Positions 41,816-50,194 of a stretch of DNA of 64,000 nucleotides are shown here, one piece after another. The notes beneath the pieces were generated by a model that was given only the letters and a program-made list of their open reading frames with translations, was not told the origin of the DNA and searched no databases. The translations under genes were made by a program, and so were the position numbers. This DNA is from DASQFQ01 sp038238015 (lineage in GTDB: Bacteria; Actinomycetota; Thermoleophilia; Solirubrobacterales; Solirubrobacteraceae), in assembly GCA_038238015.1 (NCBI GenBank), contig JBBRYA010000007.1, positions 1-64,000 on the forward strand, read 5' to 3'. The first letter of the stretch is position 1. Each line of letters begins with the position of its first letter.

Positions 41816-42950
41816 TCTCGCGAACTCGCCCCACGTTCGAGTGCTCGAGCCTGTGGTCAATCGGCTGCGATCGGATGGCCACGAGGTGCTGCTGACGGCG
41901 CGCGACCACGCGCAGACGCTCGAGCTTGCGCGGGCTCGCTGGCCTGAGGTCGAGCTCGTCGGTGACGCTAGCCCGGGCGGCAGGCTGGCGAAGGCCGGTG
42001 CGATTGCGAGCCGCGCCGCCGCGCTGGGTGGTTTCGCGCGACGGTGCCGGCCCGACGTCGCCCTTTCCCACGGCTCCTATGCGCAGCTGATGGCCGCCAG
42101 GGCGACGGGTGTGCCAGCGGTCACGATGATGGACTACGAGCATCAGCCCGCCAACCACGTCAGCTTCCGCTTGGCGCGGCGGGTGATCGTCCCGGAGGCG
42201 TTTCCGGCTGATGCGCTGCGGCGCTGCGGCGCGCGCACACGCAAGGTCGTCCGGTACGAGGGCTTCAAGGAGGAGCTCTACCTGAGCGAGTTTCGCGCGG
42301 ATCCGCAGGTGCTCCAAGAGCTCGGCCTCGACGCTTCTGCCGTCATCGCTGTGCTGCGACCTCCTCCCGACGGTGCGCTGTACCACCGCATGGCCAACGT
42401 GGGCTTCGACGAACTGGTGAAGGCAGCCTGCGCCGAGTCCGGCGTGCAGGCCGTGATGCTGCCGCGGAGCAACGGCCAGGCGGAACGGTTCCGCGCGATG
42501 GGAGCTCGCCTCTTCATCCCCGACCGCGCCGTTGACGCCGCTTCGCTGCTCGCGCTCGCCGACCTCGCCATCGGAGGGGGCGGGACCATGAACCGCGAGT
42601 CGGCCCTGCTCGGCACGCCCACGTACACGGTGTTCGCCGGGCGGCTCGCTGCAGTCGATGCCGAGCTCATCCGTCTTGGCCGGCTGCACGACCTGCGCGA
42701 TCCCGGCACCCGGCCGGTGTTCGAGAAGAAGCCACCGGGCAAGCCCGACGGGTCACTGCAACGGGCGGAGGCGATCCTCGGCACCGTGCTGTCGACGCTT
42801 GACGCCGTTGCCCGTCAGCCCGCTTTGAAGTATTCGTCCACGCCCGCCACCACCGCAGCGACCTGCGTTTCAGAGATCCCCGGGAACAGCGGCAGCGAGA
42901 GCGACTCACGCGCCAGCCTCTCGGTGACCGGAAACGCCCCGGCACGATGA
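41799..42950 (+). CDS. DUF354 glycosyltransferase-like protein with antisense C-terminal extension
   Basis: A 383-residue protein. The N-terminus MRVWLDLANSPHVRVLEPVV and later VMLPRSNGQAERF, DLAIGGGGTMNRESALLGTP match DUF354, a GT-B-fold family related to UDP-GlcNAc 2-epimerases. A GGAGG site six bases before ATG 41799 fixes the start. DUF354 proteins are usually shorter. The last ~45 residues, Ser/Thr/Ala-rich (KYSSTPATTAATC), are encoded antisense to the end of the aminotransferase gene, so the original stop was probably near 42815 and has been lost. Confidence 0.8.
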   Translation: MRVWLDLANSPHVRVLEPVVNRLRSDGHEVLLTARDHAQTLELARARWPEVELVGDASPGGRLAKAGAIASRAAALGGFARRCRPDVALSHGSYAQLMAARATGVPAVTMMDYEHQPANHVSFRLARRVIVPEAFPADALRRCGARTRKVVRYEGFKEELYLSEFRADPQVLQELGLDASAVIAVLRPPPDGALYHRMANVGFDELVKAACAESGVQAVMLPRSNGQAERFRAMGARLFIPDRAVDAASLLALADLAIGGGGTMNRESALLGTPTYTVFAGRLAAVDAELIRLGRLHDLRDPGTRPVFEKKPPGKPDGSLQRAEAILGTVLSTLDAVARQPALKYSSTPATTAATCVSEIPGNSGSESDSRASLSVTGNAPAR

Positions 42951-43954
42951 CCCAGGTGAGCGTATGCCCTGCTCAGGTGGATCGGCTGCGGGTAGTGCCG
43001 GCCGGTGGCGACCCCGCGCTCGCGCAGGAAGCGGGCGAGCGCCTCGGGGTCTGCGGTGCGGACCACGTAGAGGTGCCAGACCGGGTCGCTCCCCTCGGGT
43101 ACCGACGGAACGCGCAGATCGCCGATGCCGTCGAGCGCGTCGGTGTACAGCCGCGCGGCGGCGCGGCGCTCGGCGGTCCAGCCGTCGAGGAGGGGCAGCT
43201 TGTGAAGCAGGGCGACCGCCTGGATCGTGTCGAGCCGCGCGGTGTAGCCCTCCCAGTCGTGCTCGTACTTGCGTCGCTGCCCGTGCTCGCGCCGCGCCCG
43301 CAGCTCCTCGGCCAGCCGGGCGTCGTCGGTGACGCAGGCTCCGGCGTCGCCGAAGGCGCCGAGGTTCTTGGCCGGATAGAAGCTGAAGCCGGCGAGCAGG
43401 CCGGCGCCGCCGGCCCGGCGTCCGTCCCGAGTAGCGCCATGAGCCTGGGCAGCGTCCTCGACGACCGGCAACCCGTGACGTTCGGCGATCTCCTCGAGAC
43501 CCACCATGTCCGCGAGCTGACCGTAGAGGTGGACCGGCATGAGGGCGCGGGTCTGCGCGGTGATCGCGGCCTCCGCGGCGTTGATGTCCAGGTTGGCGTC
43601 CCCCTCGGTGACGTCCACCAGTACGGGGAGCCCGCCGGCTTGACTCACGGCCTCGACGGTAGCCACGAACGTGTTGGCCGGGACGATCACCTCGTCCCCT
43701 GCCTTGACCCCGGCGACGAGCAGGGCGAGCCTGAGCGCGTCGAGGCCGCTGGCCATGCCGACGCAGAACCGCCGCGCGCAGTGGTCGGCGAAGGCGTCCT
43801 CGAATTCGCGGACCTCGCGGCCGTTCACGAACGCGCCTCGGTCGATCACAGAGGCTATGTCCGCCAGTACCGCGTCCCGGATGTCCGCGTGCAGGTGGGC
43901 GAGGTCGACGAACGGAACCTCGACCGCAGCGTCTGGGCCGGATTCCAGTGCCAT
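42815..43954 (-). CDS. DegT/DnrJ/EryC1-type sugar aminotransferase
   Basis: A 379-residue PLP-dependent enzyme that aminates keto-sugar nucleotides. It shows the family blocks SGLDALRLAL, VEDAAQAHGA and SFYPAKNLGAFGDAG, where Lys of PAKNLG is the PLP lysine, plus HLYVVRT and GRHYPQPIHL near the end. The start ATG lies six bases after TAGGCT. It is convergent with the DUF354 gene, and their ends overlap by 136 bases. It probably works with the Gfo/Idh oxidoreductase to make an amino sugar for this cluster. Confidence 0.9.
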   Translation of the reverse strand: MALESGPDAAVEVPFVDLAHLHADIRDAVLADIASVIDRGAFVNGREVREFEDAFADHCARRFCVGMASGLDALRLALLVAGVKAGDEVIVPANTFVATVEAVSQAGGLPVLVDVTEGDANLDINAAEAAITAQTRALMPVHLYGQLADMVGLEEIAERHGLPVVEDAAQAHGATRDGRRAGGAGLLAGFSFYPAKNLGAFGDAGACVTDDARLAEELRARREHGQRRKYEHDWEGYTARLDTIQAVALLHKLPLLDGWTAERRAAARLYTDALDGIGDLRVPSVPEGSDPVWHLYVVRTADPEALARFLRERGVATGRHYPQPIHLSRAYAHLGHRAGAFPVTERLARESLSLPLFPGISETQVAAVVAGVDEYFKAG

Positions 43955-43960
43955 GCGCGG

Positions 43961-43966
43961 AGCCTA
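43961..43966 (-). promoter_or_regulatory. -10 box of the aminotransferase gene
   Basis: TAGGCT on the minus strand, six bases before the ATG, no ribosome-binding site. Confidence 0.45.
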
Positions 43967-44079
43967 GTCGTGCACGCCCAATCCGCAAAGCCACACTTGT
44001 GGCGTAAGAGCTCTATAGCGACTACGGTTCGAGTTCACGGAAGGCAGAGTTGCGTAGAACGGACAACTGGAGATGCGAG

Positions 44080-45084
44080 GTGCTCGTGAGTCGGTCGTTT
44101 TGGGCCTTGGTACTCGCCCTGGTGCTCGGCGTGGCTGGCTTCGCGCAGGCTCAGGTCCCGAACGTGCCAGACCCGTCGTCGGTGCTTCCAACCCCTGACC
44201 TGCCGTCCCTGCCGCTTCCGACCCCCTCGGTCGGGCCCGTCGGCAATACCAACCAAGGCGGGGGCGCGGCAGGCGGAGCTGCGCCCTCCGCGAGCCAGAT
44301 ACCGCAGCAGGTCGTACCCCACGCCGCAGGCCCGAGCCCCTCGACGGGGGCCGCTCGCCCCGCAGGGTCCTCCAGCGGCTCGATCCGCTCGACGCAGAGC
44401 ACGGCCGTCCGGACGAGCCCGCCGGCGTCCCGTGGCGGCGTGCTCGCCGCGGAGGCTCCGAGCCATCGCGCCGTCGCGCGTCGCGTCGCGCGTCGCGAAG
44501 AGCGGCTTCGAGCCACGGTGCTCAAGCTCAACGGCTGCGTTTCGAAGCTTGGACGGCTCGATCGCGGGGTGCTGATCCTGCGCGCCCATCCGAGCGGGCC
44601 ACGGACGCGGCCGCGCGCGCAGGTCGCTCGGCTGCTGGCCCTGTCGGTCCGGGGGATTCGGCGCGTCGAGCTGCGTGGCCTTCGCCGGCTGCGTTCCTTG
44701 GGGCGCAACGGGTCGTGCGCGCCGGCTGCGCCGCGGATCACCAGCCAAGGGGTAGTCCACGCGACCGCGATCGAGCGGGTGGCCACGAGCAACCCTCGAA
44801 CGGTGGCCGCCTCGGCGCCGGTGCCTGCAAGCGGTACCGGGAAGGCCGCCGGTACTAAGGCCTCCAGTGTGGTCAGCAGCGGCAAGAGCGCGAGCGGCAG
44901 TGACCCAGCTGCGGCCAAGGATCGCTTAGAGGTCAAGGGGGAGTTCCAGTCGAGCGGCCCGTCCGCACCCGCAGCAAGCGCCGGCGGGAGCTTCGGCCTC
45001 GGGACGCCCATCCTGTTGGGCCTCGGCCTTCTCGTGCTGCTGTTCGTGCTTCGGGCCGCCCGCAGGGAGTTCCGCTCTCCCTGA
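44080..45084 (+). CDS. Surface protein with signal peptide and C-terminal membrane anchor
   Basis: A 334-residue protein of unknown function. It has a signal peptide (FWALVLALVLGVAGFAQAQ), a Pro/Ser-rich stretch (SSVLPTPDLPSLPLPTPS), and a basic helical central region with two Cys (NGCVSKLGRLDRG and NGSCAPAAP). A Ser/Ala-rich stalk follows, then a C-terminal transmembrane helix (GTPILLGLGLLVLLFVLRAA) and a positively charged end (RREFRSP). This layout suggests a wall-spanning, membrane-anchored protein. GTG 44080 is preferred because GGAG lies seven bases upstream; GTG 44086 is also possible. Confidence 0.65.
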   Translation: MLVSRSFWALVLALVLGVAGFAQAQVPNVPDPSSVLPTPDLPSLPLPTPSVGPVGNTNQGGGAAGGAAPSASQIPQQVVPHAAGPSPSTGAARPAGSSSGSIRSTQSTAVRTSPPASRGGVLAAEAPSHRAVARRVARREERLRATVLKLNGCVSKLGRLDRGVLILRAHPSGPRTRPRAQVARLLALSVRGIRRVELRGLRRLRSLGRNGSCAPAAPRITSQGVVHATAIERVATSNPRTVAASAPVPASGTGKAAGTKASSVVSSGKSASGSDPAAAKDRLEVKGEFQSSGPSAPAASAGGSFGLGTPILLGLGLLVLLFVLRAARREFRSP

Positions 45085-45113
45085 CGCGCGGCTCCGGACC
45101 GCGTGTGGTCGTC

Positions 45114-45119
45114 TAGGTT
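45114..45119 (+). promoter_or_regulatory. -10 box of the SDR gene
   Basis: TAGGTT, six bases before ATG 45126, no ribosome-binding site. Confidence 0.45.
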
Positions 45120-45125
45120 CACCCG

Positions 45126-45980
45126 ATGACCACCGCCTCGCCCTCGAAGGCCGTCCTCATCACCGGCTGCTCCACCGGCATCGGCCGGGCGACCGCCGAG
45201 CACCTCGCCGCCGCGGGCTGGACGGTCTACGCCACCGCGCGCAAGCCCGAGGCGATCGCCGACCTCGAGGCGCGCGGCTGCCGCACGCTCGCCCTCGACG
45301 TCACCGACGAGGCGTCGATGCAGGCGGCCGTCGACGCGGTCGAGGGCGCCGAGGGCGCGGTCGGCGTCCTGATCAACAACGCGGGCTACAGCCAGTCCGG
45401 CGCCGTCGAGTCCGTGCCGATGGACGCGGTGGGCGCCCAGTTCGAGACCAACGTCTTCGGGCTCGTGCGCCTGTGCCAGCTCGTCCTGCCGAAGATGCGC
45501 GCGCAGGGCTGGGGGAAGATCGTCAACCTCTCCTCGATGGGCGGGCGCCTCACCTTCCCGGGCGGCGGGCTCTACCACGCGAGCAAGTACGCCGTCGAGG
45601 CGCTGTCTGACGCTCTGCGCTTCGAGCTCGGCGGCTTCGGCGTCGACGTGATCGTCATCGAGCCGGGCCTGATCCGGACGGAGTTCGGCGGGACCGCGGT
45701 CGGGGCGATCCCCGAGGCCGACGGCCCGTACGGGGACTTCAACGCGGCGGTCGCGAAGGCGACGGCGGGCGCGTACGAGAAGGGGCCGGCAGCGCGTCTC
45801 GGGGGACCGCCCGAGGCCGTGGCAACGGTGATCGCCAAGGCGCTCGCGGCGGCCCGCCCGCGGGCCCGTTACACCGTGACGCCCTCGGCGCGGCTGCTGC
45901 TCGCGCAGCGCGCGCTGCTGCCCGACCGCGCGTGGGACGCCATGTTGCGCACGCAGTTCACCCAGCCGGGAAAGCGCTGA
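45126..45980 (+). CDS. Short-chain dehydrogenase/reductase
   Basis: A 284-residue classical SDR with TGCSTGIGRATA (cofactor loop, residues about 14-25), NNAGYSQSG, the catalytic Ser in NLSSMGG and YHASKYAV (Tyr-x-x-x-Lys). It resembles the oxidoreductases of the retinol-dehydrogenase-like group that lack a defined substrate. Cofactor preference is uncertain: ATARKPEAI after the second strand (Arg) is compatible with NADP. It is followed after four bases by the RNase D gene in the same direction. Confidence 0.88.
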   Translation: MTTASPSKAVLITGCSTGIGRATAEHLAAAGWTVYATARKPEAIADLEARGCRTLALDVTDEASMQAAVDAVEGAEGAVGVLINNAGYSQSGAVESVPMDAVGAQFETNVFGLVRLCQLVLPKMRAQGWGKIVNLSSMGGRLTFPGGGLYHASKYAVEALSDALRFELGGFGVDVIVIEPGLIRTEFGGTAVGAIPEADGPYGDFNAAVAKATAGAYEKGPAARLGGPPEAVATVIAKALAAARPRARYTVTPSARLLLAQRALLPDRAWDAMLRTQFTQPGKR

Positions 45981-45984
45981 CGGC

Positions 45985-47124
45985 TTGGACGCGAGCGAAG
46001 TCACCCGCCTGGCCGACCGCGCCGCCCGCGAGCGACGGCTGGGGATCGATACGGAGTTCATGCCCGAGGGCCGCTACCGCCCGCTGCTGTGCCTCGTCCA
46101 GATCTGCGTAGGCGGCGAGATCGCCGTCCTCGACCCGATCGCGGGCTTCGACCCCGCGCCGCTGGCGGCGGTGCTCGCCGACCCCTCGGTCGAGGTGGTG
46201 CTGCACGCCGGGCGCCAGGACGTCGCGATCCTGCGCCGCGAGTGGCGCACCGACGTGACCACGGTGTTCGACACCCAGGTTGCGGCGGGCTTCGCCGGGT
46301 TCTCGGCCCAGGCGGGCTACACCGGGCTGCTGCACGACGCGCTGAGGATCCGGGTGGCCAAGACCGCGAGCTTCACGCGCTGGGACGCCCGCCCGCTCAC
46401 CTCAGAGCAGCTGTCCTACGCGCGCGAGGACGTCGAGCACCTGTTCGCGCTCGCCGACGAGATCCAGAAGCGGCTGCGCTCCACCGGGCGGCTGGAATGG
46501 GCGCGCGAGGAGTGCCGGGTGATCGCCGAGTCCTCCGACGAGCGCGACCCCGAGGCGATGTGGCGGCGCCTGCCGCGGATGGCGAGCTTTGACCCGCGCG
46601 AGCGCGCGGTCGCGCGCGAGCTCGCCGCCTGGCGCGAGCGCACCGCGCTGCGCGAGGATCGCCCGGTCGGGTCGGTGCTGCGCGACCCCACGCTGGTCGA
46701 GCTGGTCAAGCGGAGGCCCACCGGCCGGCGCGAGCTCGGCGAGATCCGCGGCATCAACCCCGACGTCGTGCGCAAACGCTCGAGCGAGCTGCTGGGCGCG
46801 ATCGAGCGCGGCAACGAGGCGCCGCCGATCCGCCTGGAGGAGTCCGAGCGCACGCTGACCGAGTCGGTCGACGGCCCGGCCATCGCGCTCTCGGAGGCGC
46901 TGGTCCGCGCCCGCGCCCAGGAGGCGGGCCTCGCCTACGAGCTGATCGCCGCGCGCGCCGACCTGACGCCGATCGTCGTCGCCGCGCGCCGCGGGGACCC
47001 CGAGCCGAAGGTGCGCACGCTGCAGGGCTGGCGCCGCGAGCTCGTCGGGGAGGAGCTGCTCGAGCTGCTGCGCGGGCGGCGGAAACTGGGGATCGGCGAC
47101 GGGGGCCGGGTGCAGATCGCATGA
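45985..47124 (+). CDS. rnd: Ribonuclease D
   Basis: A 379-residue 3'-5' exoribonuclease of the DEDDy type that trims the 3' ends of tRNA and other structured RNA. It has DTEFMPEGRY (exo I), HAGRQDVAIL (exo II) and YAREDVEHL (exo III, with Tyr and Asp). The HRDC domain follows (ARELAAWRERTALREDRPVG, then LVELVKRRPTGRRELG), and the C-terminal ~75 residues look like a second, weaker HRDC repeat, as in E. coli RNase D. TTG 45985 is the apparent start, four bases after the SDR stop. Confidence 0.9.
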   Translation: MDASEVTRLADRAARERRLGIDTEFMPEGRYRPLLCLVQICVGGEIAVLDPIAGFDPAPLAAVLADPSVEVVLHAGRQDVAILRREWRTDVTTVFDTQVAAGFAGFSAQAGYTGLLHDALRIRVAKTASFTRWDARPLTSEQLSYAREDVEHLFALADEIQKRLRSTGRLEWAREECRVIAESSDERDPEAMWRRLPRMASFDPRERAVARELAAWRERTALREDRPVGSVLRDPTLVELVKRRPTGRRELGEIRGINPDVVRKRSSELLGAIERGNEAPPIRLEESERTLTESVDGPAIALSEALVRARAQEAGLAYELIAARADLTPIVVAARRGDPEPKVRTLQGWRRELVGEELLELLRGRRKLGIGDGGRVQIA

Positions 47125-48818
47125 AGCGCGGCCAGCTCCTGATCGCGCTGCTGGCCGTCGCGGCGGTGGCCGCGGTGGCGGCGCTCGCGGGCGGCGGCTC
47201 GGGCTCGGGCGGCGCCAAGCAGTCCGCGAAGGCCCCGGCCGGCGCGCCGGCCGCCGCGGGCGCGATCCACGTGAGCTTCGCCTACTCGCCCGAGAAGGAG
47301 GGGCTGCTCGCCCCGCTGATCGCGGCGTTCAACCGCGAGCGCCGCGAGGTCGGCGGCAAGCCGGTGTTCGTCGACGGCTCGGTCGTCGCGTCGGGCACGG
47401 CCGAGGACAAGATCGCGAAGGGGCGGCTCAAGCCGGTCGCCTGGTCACCCGCGTCCTCGCTCTGGGGCCGCCTGCTCAACTTCCAGGCCGACCGCCCGCT
47501 GGCTCCGGCCGAGAGCCCCTCGATCGTGCGCACGCCGCTCGTGATCGCGATGTGGGAGCCGATGGCGCGCGCGCTCGGCTGGCCGCGCAAGAAGCTCGGG
47601 TTCGCCGACATCCTTCGCCTGGCGAGCTCCAACCAGGGCTGGGCCAAGGTCGGGCACCCGGAGTTCGGCTCCTTCAAGCTGGTCCACACGAACCCCGACT
47701 ACTCCACCTCCGGGCTCTCGGCCGTCGTGGCCGAGTACTACGCGGCGACGGGCAAGAAGGAGGGGCTGACCGAGAAGGACATCCGCGGATCGGCGGCGCG
47801 CAAGACGGTTCGCGGGATCGAGCGCTCGATCGTCCACTACGGCGACACGACGCTGTTCATCGCCGACCAGATGCACAAGGAGGGGCCCGCCTACGCGAGC
47901 GCGGTCGCGATGGAGGAGGCCACGCTGCTCGACTTCAACCGCACCCGCGGCAGCCGCGACAAGCTCGTCGCGATCTATCCGCAGGAGGGCACCTACTACT
48001 CCGACAGCCCGTTCATCCTCCTGAGCGGCGAGTGGGTGAGCCCGGCGCAGGCTGCGGGCGCGAAGGCCTTCCAGCGCTACCTCGCCCAGCAGCTCACGCC
48101 GGAGCGCGCGGCGAAGTCGGGCTTCCGCCCGGCCGGCTTCAACGCGAAGCCGGCGGCGCCGATCGTGGCCGCCAACGGCGTCGACCCGGCACAGCCGACG
48201 CGCGTCCTGGGCCTGCCCGAGCCGCGCGTGCTCGATGCGGCGCGGCGGGCGTGGCGCAATGACCGCAAGCCGGCGAACATCCTGCTCGTCCTCGACACCA
48301 GCGGATCGATGAACGGCAACCGGCTGACCCGCGCCAAACAGGGGCTGCGGGCGTTCTTCGCTCAGGTCGGGAAGCAGGACTCGGTCGGGCTGACGATCTT
48401 CTCCGACAAGATCCAGCCGCTCGTGCCGATCAGCCCGTTCGGGTCGGTGCGCAGCGAGCTCGGCGCCCGCGTGGGCGGCTTGATCGCCGATGGCGGCACC
48501 GCGGTCTACGACGCGACGGTCCAGGGCTTCGACCAGGTGCGCGGCCTCGGCGACCGCGACCACATCAACGCCGTGGTGCTGCTGACCGACGGCGAGGACA
48601 CCGACTCGGGGCGGACCGCACAGGACGTCGTCGAGCACCTCCGCAGCCAGGGCGACTCGCCCAACCGCGTGCGCGTGTTCACGATCGCCTACTCCGAGGG
48701 CGCGACGAACTCGCGCCAGGCGCTCGACCAGATCGCCGCGGCGTCGGGCGGCCAGGGCTACACCGGCCAGACCGACGACATCGAGGCCGTCTACCGCTCG
48801 ATCGCCTCGTTCTTCTAG
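47121..48818 (+). CDS. Exported substrate-binding-like and von Willebrand A domain protein
   Basis: A 565-residue protein with an N-terminal signal/anchor (LLIALLAVAAVAAVAALAGGG). Residues about 50-370 form an extracellular solute-binding-like domain (VSFAYSPEKEGLLAPLIAAF, then FADILRLASSNQGWAKVG). The C-terminal vWA domain has the metal-site motif VLDTSGSMNG near residue 392 and LTDGEDTDSG. Proteins of this build are common in actinobacteria and are thought to mediate surface adhesion or sensing. ATG overlaps the rnd stop (ATGA). The next gene encodes a small membrane protein and may be a partner. Confidence 0.85.
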   Translation: MKRGQLLIALLAVAAVAAVAALAGGGSGSGGAKQSAKAPAGAPAAAGAIHVSFAYSPEKEGLLAPLIAAFNRERREVGGKPVFVDGSVVASGTAEDKIAKGRLKPVAWSPASSLWGRLLNFQADRPLAPAESPSIVRTPLVIAMWEPMARALGWPRKKLGFADILRLASSNQGWAKVGHPEFGSFKLVHTNPDYSTSGLSAVVAEYYAATGKKEGLTEKDIRGSAARKTVRGIERSIVHYGDTTLFIADQMHKEGPAYASAVAMEEATLLDFNRTRGSRDKLVAIYPQEGTYYSDSPFILLSGEWVSPAQAAGAKAFQRYLAQQLTPERAAKSGFRPAGFNAKPAAPIVAANGVDPAQPTRVLGLPEPRVLDAARRAWRNDRKPANILLVLDTSGSMNGNRLTRAKQGLRAFFAQVGKQDSVGLTIFSDKIQPLVPISPFGSVRSELGARVGGLIADGGTAVYDATVQGFDQVRGLGDRDHINAVVLLTDGEDTDSGRTAQDVVEHLRSQGDSPNRVRVFTIAYSEGATNSRQALDQIAAASGGQGYTGQTDDIEAVYRSIASFF

Positions 48819-48824
48819 ATCGCC

Positions 48825-49604
48825 GTGGCCGACCCGGCACCCCGCCCCTACGACCGCGAGCGCTTCAACCGCGCGCTGATCGCCAACGCGCTGCTCGACT
48901 CCTTCAACGTCGCGCTGCTGGCACTCGTGCTGATCGCCGGCCTGCTGCTCGGGATCTTCGTCTACGTCCTGCCGGTGGGGATCGTGGTCTACCTCGCCGG
49001 CGCCGCGCGCACCTACTTCGACGAGGACGTCGCCAACCGCGTGCTCACGCGCGAGCGCGCCCGCCACCGTCGCGAGCTCGAGGCCGGGCGCCGCGCGCGT
49101 TCGCCGGAGAGCTTCGCTGCACCGATCGCGACGCTGCTCGAGCAGGCGCGCGTGCGCGAGGCCCGCATCGGCGATGCGATCCGCCGCGCCGAGCTGCCCT
49201 ACGACGAGGTCACTCAGGAGATCGACCGCTTCGTCGGCGCCATGGACGACACCGCGGTGCGCGCCCAGCTGCTCTACGAGGCGCTGGCCGACACGCCGCC
49301 CGACCAGGTCGAGCAGCGCCTGGACGGGCTGCGCCGCGAAGGCAGCGCGGACTCCGAGCTCGGAGAGGCGCTCGGGACGCAGCTGACCACCCTGCGCCGC
49401 ATGGAGAAGCAGCTCGGCCGCTTCTACTCGGAGATGGAGCGCATCCTTGTCGAGCTCGACACGGTGCGCTCCCAGCTCGTTTCGGTCTCCGCGTCGACCG
49501 AGACCGCCCAGCAGACCGAGCTCGCCGGGGACGTGCGCGCGCTGCGCGAGCGCATGGGCACGGTCGCCGACGGCATGTCCGCCGCGTTCGAGCCTGGGGC
49601 CTAG
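48825..49604 (+). CDS. Membrane-anchored coiled-coil protein
   Basis: A 259-residue protein with two adjacent hydrophobic helices near the N-terminus (FNVALLALVLIAGLLLGIFV and LPVGIVVYLAGAA) and a long, charged, helical cytoplasmic part (EQARVREARIGDAIRRAEL, then QLGRFYSEMERILVELDTV). This suggests a scaffold or signalling partner; its placement six bases after the vWA gene suggests that the two act together. No family was recognised. GTG start. Its stop codon and that of the convergent TetR gene share the four bases CTAG (49601-49604). Confidence 0.72.
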   Translation: MADPAPRPYDRERFNRALIANALLDSFNVALLALVLIAGLLLGIFVYVLPVGIVVYLAGAARTYFDEDVANRVLTRERARHRRELEAGRRARSPESFAAPIATLLEQARVREARIGDAIRRAELPYDEVTQEIDRFVGAMDDTAVRAQLLYEALADTPPDQVEQRLDGLRREGSADSELGEALGTQLTTLRRMEKQLGRFYSEMERILVELDTVRSQLVSVSASTETAQQTELAGDVRALRERMGTVADGMSAAFEPGA

Positions 49605-50194
49605 CGCGGGGCCAGGCCGGTCAGCACCGCCTCGAGCAGCACGCGCGGGGCGAACAGCTGCGAGACGTCGCCGGCCGAGATCAGGATCCGGTAGAGCGCG
49701 GGGCCGACGAGGATGTCGGTGACCATCTCGAGGTCGACGTCGTCGCGCAGCTCGCCGCGGGCGACTGCGCGATCGAGCACCTCGCGCATGACCGCGCGGC
49801 GCGGCGCGGCGAGGTGGGCGTAGAAGATCGCGTGCAGGTCGGGGTCGTCGACCGTCTCGGCCAGCAGCCGTGGCATGAAGGTCATCGTGCCGGCCTTCGC
49901 GGCGCTGCCGATCACGCCGCGCGCGAGCGCCTCGTAGTCGCCGGCCAGGCTGCCCTTGTCGGGCGCCTGGAGCTCCTGATGCAGGTGCTCGATCACCGCG
50001 GTCACGAGCTCCTCCTTGGTCTTCCAGCGCCGGTAGATCGTGGCCTTGCCCACTCCCGCACGCGCTCGCACCGCCTCCATGGTCAGCGCGCGGTAGCCAC
50101 CCTCGACCAGGAGCTCGAGGGTGGCCGTGACGATCGCCTGGTGCGAGGCCACCGAGCGCGGCCGGCCGGGTGGCCGCGCGGCCGCGGTGCTCAC
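49601..50194 (-). CDS. TetR-family repressor of the adjacent efflux pump
   Basis: A 197-residue regulator with the N-terminal HTH (LVEGGYRALTMEAVRARAGV, then GKATIYRRWKTKEELV) and a C-terminal ligand domain (TetR_C). Translation is coupled to the MFS pump: its GTG overlaps the pump stop (GTGA at 50191-50194). Repressors in this position normally sense the exported drug and control their own operon; candidate short inverted repeats occur upstream of the pump at 51793-51814. Confidence 0.88.
   Translation of the reverse strand: MSTAAARPPGRPRSVASHQAIVTATLELLVEGGYRALTMEAVRARAGVGKATIYRRWKTKEELVTAVIEHLHQELQAPDKGSLAGDYEALARGVIGSAAKAGTMTFMPRLLAETVDDPDLHAIFYAHLAAPRRAVMREVLDRAVARGELRDDVDLEMVTDILVGPALYRILISAGDVSQLFAPRVLLEAVLTGLAPR

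Noticed and set aside
42956..43332. Plus-strand reading frames opposite the DegT aminotransferase
   Set aside because: They are antisense to conserved aminotransferase blocks and have low-complexity products.
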